10,300 bases of DNA, from contig DASXXS010000034.1 in NCBI GenBank assembly GCA_036502925.1, forward strand, positions 1 to 10,300. The letters run 5' to 3'. Origin of the DNA: VAZQ01 sp036502925 (GTDB lineage: Bacteria; Pseudomonadota; Alphaproteobacteria; Rhizobiales; Xanthobacteraceae). The notes under the pieces were generated by a model. The model was not told the origin of the DNA. It saw nothing but the letters and a program-made list of their open reading frames with translations, and made no database searches. The position numbers and the translations under genes are program-made. Shown here piece after piece: positions 1 through 5,415 of this stretch. Each line of letters starts with the position of its first letter. The first letter of the stretch is position 1.

Positions 1-155
1 AGCGGCCGCACCCGGCGGCCGAGCGCGTCGCCCTGATAGGTCAGCGCCAGCGTGGCCCCATGGCCGGCCAGCGTGCGGGCGATGCCCCAGGCGATCGAAT
101 GGTCGTTGGCGACCCCCATGACGAGCCCGCGTTTTCCCTGCATCAGCGCCGGCAT
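1..155 (-). CDS. fabI: FabI enoyl-ACP reductase (NADH), 5' part only
   Basis: Partial gene: the 51 N-terminal codons are visible and the rest lies beyond position 1. The product would reduce trans-2-enoyl-ACP in the last step of each fatty-acid elongation cycle, in the cytoplasm. The visible protein begins MPALMQGKRGLVMGVAND and has the divergent FabI nucleotide-binding pattern GVANDHSIAWGIA (G-x5-S-x-A-x-G-x-A), followed by the first helix and a second strand ending TYQGDALGRRV; this is characteristic of FabI rather than of FabG or FabK. An internal ATG at 143 gives a start that also fits many homologs; neither has a strong ribosome binding site. It is the third gene of a fabA-fabB-fabI operon, 113 bp after fabB, and that gap contains one 44-bp palindrome. 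The assignment is firm; the catalytic Tyr and Lys are outside the window. Confidence 0.9.
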   Translation of the reverse strand, partial: MPALMQGKRGLVMGVANDHSIAWGIARTLAGHGATLALTYQGDALGRRVRP

Positions 156-223
156 ACCAGAACCCCGCTCGTTATTGTTGCTCGCCCGCCGGGCCAGAAG
201 AGACAGCTCATTTCCACGTTGTC

Positions 224-267
224 GCATTTTCGAGCGGAAAACCGGATGCCGCTTTTCCTGAAAATGC
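224..267 (-). repeat. 44-bp palindromic intergenic element, copy 1 (fabB-fabI gap)
   Basis: On the plus strand it has outer arms GCATTTTC / GAAAATGC (perfect) and inner arms GGAAAA / TTTTCC (perfect), with a 4-nt offset on one side and 1 nt on the other, and an 11-nt centre. It ends one base before the fabB stop codon (271-269), so fabB-fabI mRNA would fold a two-part stem immediately after fabB. It differs from copy 4 at five positions, two in the internal loop and three in the centre, leaving all stem bases intact. Palindromes of this look are, as I recall, very common between genes of rhizobia; the exact family name is not claimed. It could act as a partial terminator or an RNA-stability hairpin (inference). 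Confidence 0.85.
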
Positions 268-268
268 C

Positions 269-1486
269 CTAAGCATCCAGCCGCTTGAACACGACCGATG
301 CGTTGGTGCCGCCGAAGCCGAACGAATTCGACAGGACGCAGCCCAGCGTCACGCCGTCGCGGCGCTCCCGCACGATCGGCATATCGGCAAAGGCCGGATC
401 GAGCGTCGCGATATTGGCGCTCTCGCAGATGAAGCCGTTGTTCATCATCAACAGCGAATAGATCGCCTCCTGCGCGCCGGCGGCACCGAGCGAATGCCCG
501 GTCAGCGATTTGGTGGCCGCGATCGGCGGCGTATCCCGGCCGAAAACCTCGCGGATCGCCTCCATCTCCTTGAGGTCGCCGATCGGCGTCGAGGTGGCAT
601 GCGGATTGATGTAGTCGACGCGCGCCTGCACGGGCTTGAGCGCCATGCGCATGCAGCGAGCCGCGCCCTCGCCCGATGGCGCCACCATGTCGTAGCCGTC
701 GGAGGTGGCGCCGTAGCCGGCCAATTCGGCGTAGATCTTGGCGCCGCGCGCCTTGGCATGGTCGAGCTCCTCGAGCACCAGCACGCCGGCGCCGCCGGCG
801 ATCACGAAGCCGTCGCGATCGATATCGTAGGCGCGCGAGGCCTTGTCCGGCGTCTGGTTGAATTTGGACGACATCGCTCCCATGGCGTCGAACAGGACGG
901 AGAGCGTCCAATCGAGCTCCTCGGAGCCGCCGGCAAAGATCAGGTCCTGCTTGCCCATCTGGATCACCTCCATCGCATTGCCGATGCAATGGTTGGAGGT
1001 CGCGCAGGCCGACGAGATCGAATAATTGACGCCCTTGATCTTGAACCAGGTGCCGAGCGTTGCCGAGGTGGTCGAGCTCATCGCCTTGGGCACGGCGAAG
1101 GGGCCGACGCGCTTGGGTCCTTTGCTGCGGGTGATATCGGCGGCTTCGACGATGGCACGGGTCGACGGTCCGCCCGAGCCCATGATGATGCCGGTCATCT
1201 CGTGGGAGATTTCGTCGTCCTCGAGACCGGCGTCGCGGATCGCCTGCTCCATGGCGATGTGGTTCCAGGCCGCGCCGCCGCCGAGGAAGCGCATGGCGCG
1301 ACGGTCGATCACGCCTTCCGGATCGAGGCTCGGGGCGCCGTGCACCTGGCAGCGAAATCCAAGCTCCGCGTATTTGTCCGCGCGCACAATCCCCGACTTC
1401 GCCTCGCGCAGGCTCGCCAGAACCTCCTGGGTGTTGTTTCCGATCGATGAGACGATGCCCATGCCGGTGACGACGACCCGCCTCAT
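269..1486 (-). CDS. fabB: FabB beta-ketoacyl-ACP synthase I
   Basis: Condenses malonyl-ACP with acyl-ACP and, with FabA, elongates cis-3-decenoyl-ACP, the step that commits carbon to unsaturated fatty acids. The 405-residue protein is full length for KAS I. The thiolase-fold residues are all visible: nucleophile Cys161 in SSACATSNHC, His296 in NPHATSTPIGD, Lys326 and His331 in TKSLTGHS; each is two residues before its E. coli FabB counterpart (163/298/328/333). The glycine-rich SFGFGGTNAS near the C-terminus is also intact. The ATG at 1486 follows an AGAGG-type ribosome binding site and gives the family's usual start (MRRVVVTGMGIVSSIG). It sits between fabA and fabI; the 229-bp gap to fabA is long for an operon and is largely filled by three palindromic repeats. 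Co-transcription is inferred from synteny. Confidence 0.97.
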   Translation of the reverse strand: MRRVVVTGMGIVSSIGNNTQEVLASLREAKSGIVRADKYAELGFRCQVHGAPSLDPEGVIDRRAMRFLGGGAAWNHIAMEQAIRDAGLEDDEISHEMTGIIMGSGGPSTRAIVEAADITRSKGPKRVGPFAVPKAMSSTTSATLGTWFKIKGVNYSISSACATSNHCIGNAMEVIQMGKQDLIFAGGSEELDWTLSVLFDAMGAMSSKFNQTPDKASRAYDIDRDGFVIAGGAGVLVLEELDHAKARGAKIYAELAGYGATSDGYDMVAPSGEGAARCMRMALKPVQARVDYINPHATSTPIGDLKEMEAIREVFGRDTPPIAATKSLTGHSLGAAGAQEAIYSLLMMNNGFICESANIATLDPAFADMPIVRERRDGVTLGCVLSNSFGFGGTNASVVFKRLDA

Positions 1487-1505
1487 GGAAGCCTCTTCCG
1501 CATCA

Positions 1506-1677
1506 TTTTTGCCCTATCGCATTCCGGGACGGAAAACCGGAGACCCCTTTTCCTGAAAATGCCCTTTTGCTTGTCGCATTTCCGGACGGAAAACCGGAGA
1601 CCACTTTTCCTGAAAATGCTCTTTTGCCTTGTCGCATTTTCGGACGGAAAACCGGAGACCACTTTTCCTGAAAATGC
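1506..1677 (-). repeat. Three near-tandem copies of the 44-bp palindrome (fabA-fabB gap)
   Basis: The copies are at 1519-1562, 1576-1619 and 1634-1677, giving periods of 57 and 58 bp. Each is preceded by a related 13-14 bp linker (a T-rich run, then TGC/TGCC and TTGTC or TATC), so the duplicated unit is linker plus palindrome. Copies at 1576 and 1634 differ at one base. The right arm GAAAATGC and both inner arms are identical in all copies. Changes in the left arm are mainly T-to-C, which become U·G wobble pairs in RNA made in the fab direction; copy 1519 also has one true mismatch. Spurious reading frames through the array encode repeated FRK-GLRFSV-like peptides that should not be annotated as genes. 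The array occupies most of the fabA-fabB leader and may modulate fabB expression (inference). Confidence 0.88.
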
Positions 1678-1715
1678 TCGTGAGAGTCCGCGCAACCTGG
1701 TCTGGTTCCGGAGCG

Positions 1716-2246
1716 TCACGCACCGCTCGGCTGCATCTCATCCTGACGGAACAGGCCGACCTTGAGATCCATCGCCCGGTAGATGATGGAGCCGTCGGCC
1801 TTGAGCCAGCCGTCCGCCACCCCGAGCACTAGCTTGGATCGCATGACCCGCTTGATGTCGATGCCGTAGATCACCTGCTTCATGGTGGGCAGCACCTGGC
1901 CGGAGAACTTGACCTCGCCGAGCCCCAGCGCGCGACCTCTCCCGGACGAGCCGAGCCAGCCCAGGAAAAAGCCCAACAGCTGCCATAGCGCATCAAGGCC
2001 GAGACAGCCCGGCATCACCGGATCGCCTTTGAAGTGGCAAGGGAAATACCAAAGATCCGGCTTCACATCGAGCACGGCGCGCACCAGCCCCTTGCTGTGC
2101 TCGCCGCCGACCTCGCTGATCTCGGAGATGCGGTCGAACATGAGCATGGGAGGCAGCGGCAGCTGCGCATTGCCGGCCCCGAACAATTCGCCGCGGCCGC
2201 AAGCCAGGAGTTCGTCGTAATCGTAGCTCGAGCGCCGGTCCATCAT
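1716..2246 (-). CDS. fabA: FabA 3-hydroxydecanoyl-ACP dehydratase/isomerase
   Basis: Dehydrates 3-hydroxydecanoyl-ACP and isomerises the trans-2 to the cis-3 double bond, the entry to unsaturated fatty acids. The 176-residue length matches the family (about 171 in E. coli). The catalytic His71 (in FPCHFKGDPVMPG) and Asp85 (in GLDALWQL) correspond to E. coli His70 and Asp84, and the hot-dog-fold motif HFKGDPVMPGCLGLDALWQ is essentially the FabA signature, which separates it from FabZ. Two consecutive ATG codons (2246 and 2243) could start the protein; the first is used here, with a GACAGG-like weak ribosome binding site directly before it. It is the first gene of the fabA-fabB-fabI unit and diverges from irr, a gene order typical of Rhizobiales. 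Confidence 0.97.
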   Translation of the reverse strand: MMDRRSSYDYDELLACGRGELFGAGNAQLPLPPMLMFDRISEISEVGGEHSKGLVRAVLDVKPDLWYFPCHFKGDPVMPGCLGLDALWQLLGFFLGWLGSSGRGRALGLGEVKFSGQVLPTMKQVIYGIDIKRVMRSKLVLGVADGWLKADGSIIYRAMDLKVGLFRQDEMQPSGA

Positions 2247-2374
2247 CCTGTCTCGTCTGTCTTAAGCAGTGCTGATCCAATATAAGCGGTAGAGGGGGGA
2301 CAAAGCCAGACATCCGCTCCCCTTGGGCGCCGCCCGATGACGCGGAGGCGATCGCCGCACCCCGGGGCGCGCCG

Positions 2375-2409
2375 GTTGCATTTTCGGAGCGACATGTTAC
2401 AAACGCAAC
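2375..2409. promoter_or_regulatory. Inverted repeat over a candidate irr promoter
   Basis: GTTGCATTT (2375-2383) and AAACGCAAC (2401-2409) form arms with 8 of 9 complementary positions around a 17-bp centre that itself contains the palindrome ACATGT. A weak sigma-70-like pair on the plus strand, TTGCAT (2376-2381) and TACAAA (2398-2403) with 16-bp spacing, lies within it. The position, about 40 bp before irr and 165 bp before fabA in the only divergent regulatory region of the two, fits an operator. It does not match the iron control element consensus I know for Irr, nor a Fur box, so the binding protein is unknown. The rest of the 2247-2450 region shows nothing else I can support. Confidence 0.35.
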
Positions 2410-2450
2410 GATCGCTCGAAGTGGCTGCTACAGTGGGGTTTTGACTGCCC

Positions 2451-2972
2451 ATGACACTGCCCAGAACGCCGCCGGTAACCGCCGCGCGCAGCATGGTTTT
2501 CACCCCCACGCCGGCGTGCGAACCGCAACCGATGCAGGCGCGGCCTGCCGCTCTCACCGGTTGTCCCTGGCATGACGTCAAGGCGATGCTGCGGGCAGTG
2601 GGGCTGCGGCCGACCCGCCAGCGCATGGAACTGGGCTGGCTCATGTTCGGCAAAGGCGACCGGCACATCACCGCCGAGTTGCTCTACGAAGAAGCGAGCG
2701 CCGCCAAGGTCCCGGTGTCGCTGGCGACCGTCTACAACACGCTCCATCAATTCACCGATGTCGGGCTGTTGCGGCAGGTGGCGGTCGACGGCTCGAAGAG
2801 CTATTTCGACACCAACGCGTCGCAGCATCACCATTTCTTCGTCGAGGGCGAGAACGCGCTGCTCGATATTCCGGATGCCGATTTCTTTGCTGGCAAGCCG
2901 CCGATCCCGCCCGATGGCTACGAGATCGCGCGCATCGACGTGGTGGTCCGCTTGCGCCGGAAATCCAGGTAA
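2451..2972 (+). CDS. irr: Irr, heme-responsive Fur-family iron regulator
   Basis: Transcriptional regulator that in rhizobia represses or activates iron-dependent genes (heme synthesis, iron uptake) according to heme supply. The 173-residue protein has the Fur-family winged helix (LRPTRQRMELGWLMFG, then VSLATVYNTLHQFTDVGLLRQV at about 85-110, the recognition-helix region) and the Irr-type C-terminal part. A Cys38-Pro39 pair in GCPWHD matches the heme regulatory motif described for Bradyrhizobium Irr, and His126-128 correspond to its second heme-binding histidine cluster; many Rhizobiaceae Irr proteins lack the first motif. The N-terminal 35 residues are poorly conserved; ATGs at 2493 and 2532 also keep the Cys-Pro motif, and no start has a good ribosome binding site. 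irr diverges from fabA, the usual order in this group, and converges on the SH3-domain gene. Confidence 0.95.
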   Translation: MTLPRTPPVTAARSMVFTPTPACEPQPMQARPAALTGCPWHDVKAMLRAVGLRPTRQRMELGWLMFGKGDRHITAELLYEEASAAKVPVSLATVYNTLHQFTDVGLLRQVAVDGSKSYFDTNASQHHHFFVEGENALLDIPDADFFAGKPPIPPDGYEIARIDVVVRLRRKSR

Positions 2973-2987
2973 TCAGGGATCGGGGAT

Positions 2988-3027
2988 CAGGCGTCAGGAC
3001 GCGGGCACGGCAGTCCCCTGACTCCTG
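2988..3027. terminator. Hairpin between convergent irr and SH3-domain gene
   Basis: CAGGCGTCAGG (2988-2998) and CCTGACTCCTG (3017-3027) are complementary at 10 of 11 positions with an 18-nt loop. It begins 16 bases after the irr stop and lies about 30 bases beyond the stop of the gene arriving from the other side, so it could terminate both transcripts. There is no U-tract, so it is not a canonical intrinsic terminator. Neighbouring GGATCAGG and CCTGAACCCTGA repeats allow alternative longer pairings. Confidence 0.4.
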
Positions 3028-3057
3028 AACCCTGAGCTCCTGAACCCTGACTCCTGG
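3022..3057. repeat. 15-bp tandem repeat (two copies plus partial third)
   Basis: The unit CTCCTGAACCCTGAG occurs at 3022-3036 and, one base shorter, at 3037-3050, followed by CTCCTGG at 3051-3057 as the start of a third copy. It abuts the stop codon of the SH3-domain gene and overlaps the right arm of the hairpin at 2988-3027. It looks like replication slippage in non-coding DNA. Confidence 0.7.
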
Positions 3058-3651
3058 CTATTCCACTTTCTCGTTCGCGTAGACGCCCCACAGGCGCTCC
3101 TGCACGATCCAGCCGTCGAAGCCGGGCCCGGAAATGTGGCACCAGGTCCCGCTGCAATGCTTCACGGCGGCGAGCACGCCCGGTTGCAAGCGGGCGACGA
3201 GCGCGCTCTGCGCATCGGCCTTGTCGTAGAGCGGCACCAGCTCGTCCTGTTGCTTGGCCGACACCAGCGCGGTGCGCCGGCCGGACAAGAGCGAGTGGTA
3301 GACCCAGCCCTCGGATCCCTCCCAGTCCCGGATGCGGCGCCAATTGTCGGATTCGGCGGTGATCTCCACCGGCAGACCGGAGCGGGTGAACACGAAGGCA
3401 ATCTCATGGTCGCGATTGGGCCCGCCCCGCACGGTGACGCGATCGGGCTTGAGGCTGACGAATCGCGGGACCGGCAGGCCGCTGGCGGCGCCCACCGCCA
3501 TGTCTGCGGCCGCCTCGGCCGCGGTCGCGGCGAGCCCGATCACGAGCGCGAGAATGCCGGCCCGCGCGCAGGCGCGTGCGACCCGGCGGCGCGCCTTCGC
3601 GCGGCGTGGCTGCGTGCGGTCATGTCGGCGGGCGGCGCGGGCGAGGATCAT
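3058..3651 (-). CDS. SH3-domain protein, exported or inner-membrane anchored
   Basis: The 197-residue protein has a strongly basic N-terminus (about 1-30, many Arg), one hydrophobic segment (about 31-48, ending AATAAEAAA, a plausible signal peptidase site) and then two bacterial-SH3-like repeats, about 63-125 (VPRFVSLKPDRVTVRGGP...GWVYHSLLSGRRT) and about 130-190 (LVPLYDKADAQ...GFDGWIVQERLWGVY). The xxxVRxGP plus GWV pattern is typical of periplasmic SH3 domains that bind peptidoglycan or peptides. Cys166 and Cys171 (KHCSGTWCHIS) could form a disulfide in the periplasm. The start is the ATG at 3651; an in-frame ATG at 3765 exists, but its extension runs through the 18-bp tandem duplication and looks non-coding. 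No clear ribosome binding site. The precise function is unknown. It is divergent from the dehydrogenase gene, a pairing I believe recurs in relatives. Confidence 0.85.
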   Translation of the reverse strand: MILARAARRHDRTQPRRAKARRRVARACARAGILALVIGLAATAAEAAADMAVGAASGLPVPRFVSLKPDRVTVRGGPNRDHEIAFVFTRSGLPVEITAESDNWRRIRDWEGSEGWVYHSLLSGRRTALVSAKQQDELVPLYDKADAQSALVARLQPGVLAAVKHCSGTWCHISGPGFDGWIVQERLWGVYANEKVE

Positions 3652-3694
3652 GCGGCGGAGCAAACACTCGGGCGAGCGGCGTGGATATGACACA

Positions 3695-3730
3695 ATGCTT
3701 TGTCTTGACCGGATGCTTTGTCTTGACCGG
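3695..3730. repeat. Perfect 18-bp tandem duplication carrying CTTGAC
   Basis: The unit ATGCTTTGTCTTGACCGG occurs at 3695-3712 and 3713-3730 without a mismatch, in the 295-bp region between the divergent SH3-domain and dehydrogenase genes (3652-3946). Each unit contains CTTGAC, the -35 hexamer usual for alphaproteobacterial sigma-70 promoters, pointing towards the dehydrogenase. I see no convincing -10 element at the right distance from either copy, so promoter function is only possible. Outside this repeat and the hairpin at 3825-3847 I see nothing definite in the region. Confidence 0.75.
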
Positions 3731-3824
3731 ACGTTCTGGTAGAAAGGTACAGACGTCACGATCACCCGCCGAGACGAGCCGAGTGTCGGCCGGCACGGTT
3801 AAAGAGGCCTGAACGCCTGACAGA

Positions 3825-3847
3825 AAAACGGCAAGTGATGCCGTTTT
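3825..3847. promoter_or_regulatory. Perfect 9-bp hairpin in the dehydrogenase leader
   Basis: AAAACGGCA (3825-3833) and TGCCGTTTT (3839-3847) pair perfectly around the 5-nt loop AGTGA. The A-run before and T-run after make it terminator-like on both strands. It lies about 100 bp before the dehydrogenase start at 3947 and about 175 bp before the SH3-domain start, so it cannot end either gene. It could insulate the two divergent transcripts or attenuate the dehydrogenase leader (inference). Confidence 0.55.
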
Positions 3848-3946
3848 GCCACGCCCATGTATTTCCAGGAGCGCGCGACCTCGCGAAGGCAGCGCGGGGC
3901 AGCGGATTTCTGGTCCGCAAGTGCGGCAGAAGGGCCCGGTAGCAGA

Positions 3947-4948
3947 ATGCCGAAACCCAAAAAGTCTCTGGTGGTCATCACCCGCAAGCTGCCGGACACT
4001 GTCGAGACCCGTATGCGCGAGCTGTTTGATGCCCGCCTCAATCTCGATGACCAGCCCATGAGCCAATCCGAGCTGGCCGAGACCGTGAAGACGGCCGATG
4101 TGCTGGTGCCCACGGTGACGGACCGCATCGACGCCGCCGTGCTCAGCAAAGCCGGAGAGCGGCTCAAGCTGATCGCCAATTTCGGCAACGGCTTCGATCA
4201 TATCGACGTCGCTACGGCTTTGAGCCGCGGCATCACGGTGACCAATACGCCGGGCGTGCTCACCGAGGACACCGCCGACATGACCATGGCGCTGATCCTG
4301 GCGGTGCCGCGTCGGCTGGCTGAAGGCGCCGCCGTCCTCTGCGCCGACAGGCCGTGGGCCGGCTGGTCGCCGACCTGGATGCTCGGCCACCGCATCTGGG
4401 GCAAGCGGCTCGGCATCATCGGCATGGGCCGGATCGGACAGGCGGTGGCCCGGCGCGCCCGCGCCTTCGGCCTCCAGATCCACTATCACAACCGCCGCCG
4501 CGTGGCGCCGCGCATCGAGGAGGAGCTCGGCGCCACCTACTGGGAAAGCCTCGACCAGATGCTGGTGCGCATGGACATCATCTCGATCAATTGTCCGCAC
4601 ACGCCGGCCACCTATCACCTCCTGTCGGCGCGCCGGCTCAAGCTCGTGCGTCCGCAAGCCTATATCGTCAATACCGCCCGCGGCGAGGTGATCGACGAGA
4701 ACGCGCTCGCCCGGCTGATCGCTGCGGGCGAGATTGCGGGCGCCGGGCTCGACGTCTTCGAGCACGCGCCGGCGGTCAATCCAAAGCTGGTCAAGCTTGC
4801 GCACAACAACAAGGTGGTGCTGCTGCCCCATATGGGCTCGGCCACGATCGAAGGCCGGGTCGACATGGGCGAGAAGGTCATCGTCAATATCAGGACCTTT
4901 CTGGACGGCCACAAGCCGCCCGACCGCGTGCTTCCCTCGATGCTGTGA
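3947..4948 (+). CDS. D-2-hydroxyacid dehydrogenase (glyoxylate reductase/D-glycerate dehydrogenase-like)
   Basis: NAD(P)H-dependent interconversion of 2-oxo acids and D-2-hydroxy acids such as glyoxylate/glycolate or hydroxypyruvate/D-glycerate; cytoplasmic. The 333-residue length is normal. The nucleotide-binding motif GMGRIG is at 159-164, and the substrate-domain motif NFGNGFDHID at 78-87. Arg245 (NTARGE) and His295 (LPHMGSAT) of the catalytic Arg-Glu-His set are present. The position 29 residues after the Arg, where the family has Glu in DVFExEP, is Ala274 (DVFEHAPAV; codon GCG). Glu272, two residues earlier, is present and may or may not substitute. The ATG at 3947 gives the N-terminus MPKPKKSLVVITRKLP expected in relatives; an upstream ATG at 3857 would add 30 unlikely residues and start beside a hairpin. 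The substrate cannot be read from the sequence. Confidence 0.92.
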   Translation: MPKPKKSLVVITRKLPDTVETRMRELFDARLNLDDQPMSQSELAETVKTADVLVPTVTDRIDAAVLSKAGERLKLIANFGNGFDHIDVATALSRGITVTNTPGVLTEDTADMTMALILAVPRRLAEGAAVLCADRPWAGWSPTWMLGHRIWGKRLGIIGMGRIGQAVARRARAFGLQIHYHNRRRVAPRIEEELGATYWESLDQMLVRMDIISINCPHTPATYHLLSARRLKLVRPQAYIVNTARGEVIDENALARLIAAGEIAGAGLDVFEHAPAVNPKLVKLAHNNKVVLLPHMGSATIEGRVDMGEKVIVNIRTFLDGHKPPDRVLPSML

Positions 4949-5016
4949 GGCGCGCCGCTTGCGAGGCTCGCGCGGCGCCGCACAGACGGCTATCATTCAC
5001 CTCACCACGAAGCTCC

Positions 5017-5022
5017 GGAGGA
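5017..5022 (+). promoter_or_regulatory. Ribosome binding site of the small secreted protein gene
   Basis: GGAGGA, five bases before the ATG at 5028. It fixes the start of this gene and excludes the longer open frame that reaches back into the dehydrogenase gene. Confidence 0.85.
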
Positions 5023-5027
5023 ACCCG

Positions 5028-5393
5028 ATGCAAGTACGGATCGCGGGCGCCGCATGCGCCCTCATGGCCGGTGTCGGCATGGCGGGCGCCGCCGCGGCCG
5101 CAAAGCTCGCGCCCAACGACATCCAGACGACCTTCTTCACCGGTCAGCCGTTCACTTCCGCAACGCCCCAGAACATCAAATACACGATGGTATTCTCCGC
5201 CGACGGCAAGATGACGCGCGAGCCGCTCGGAAAAGCCGGCGTCAAGGGCGAAGGCACCTGGAAGCTCAGCAAGGACGGCTTCTGCACGACCTGGAAGAAC
5301 TCGGCGGCCAATTGCTACACTCTGGTACCCAGCGGCGACAACAAATGGTCGGTCATGAAGGGCACCGCCTCGATCGGGACCTGGACGAAGTGA
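5028..5393 (+). CDS. Small secreted protein of unknown function (121 aa)
   Basis: I do not recognise a named family. The N-terminus MQVRIAGAACALMAGVGMAGAAAAA is a Sec signal peptide with likely cleavage after the alanine run near residue 25, leaving a mature protein of about 96 residues. The early Cys lies in the hydrophobic core and not in a lipobox, so a lipoprotein is unlikely. The mature part alternates polar and hydrophobic residues as a small beta protein would (IKYTMVFSADGKMTREP, GEGTWKLSKDGFCTTWK, NKWSVMKGTASIGTWTK); the ADGKM/GTWKLS arrangement recalls small periplasmic beta-barrel proteins that read as single lipocalin-like repeats. Two cysteines 10 residues apart (GFCTTW...ANCYT) could form a disulfide. 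A strong ribosome binding site precedes the ATG, 79 bp after the dehydrogenase, so read-through from that gene is possible. Confidence 0.82.
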   Translation: MQVRIAGAACALMAGVGMAGAAAAAKLAPNDIQTTFFTGQPFTSATPQNIKYTMVFSADGKMTREPLGKAGVKGEGTWKLSKDGFCTTWKNSAANCYTLVPSGDNKWSVMKGTASIGTWTK

Positions 5394-5415
5394 TCTGGCG
5401 CCATGCTCCCGCGCG

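Noticed and set aside
494..1450. Plus-strand open frame of 318 codons antisense to fabB
   Set aside because: Composition is Arg/Gly/Ala/His-rich with no recognisable motif; it is the GC-rich shadow of fabB, which has all its catalytic residues.
1506..1677. CRISPR array
   Set aside because: Spacing sequences are only 13-14 bp and similar to one another, there are only three units, and no cas gene is present.
1483..1741. Overlapping small frames encoding repeated FRKSGLRFSV-like peptides
   Set aside because: They are translations of the palindromic array at 1506-1677, with unit lengths of 57 and 58 that shift the frame between copies.
2247..2450. Iron control element or Fur box between fabA and irr
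   Set aside because: No segment matches the TTTAGAA-type ICE dyad or a Fur box well enough; only the unassigned inverted repeat at 2375-2409 is reported.
3857..3946. N-terminal extension of the dehydrogenase from the ATG at 3857
   Set aside because: The 30 extra residues have no family counterpart, and this start lies just after the hairpin at 3825-3847; the ATG at 3947 gives the expected N-terminus.
3620..4996. Minus-strand open frame of 458 codons opposite the dehydrogenase gene
   Set aside because: It is rich in His, Arg and Asp without domains, and lies opposite a well-supported dehydrogenase; it is a shadow frame.
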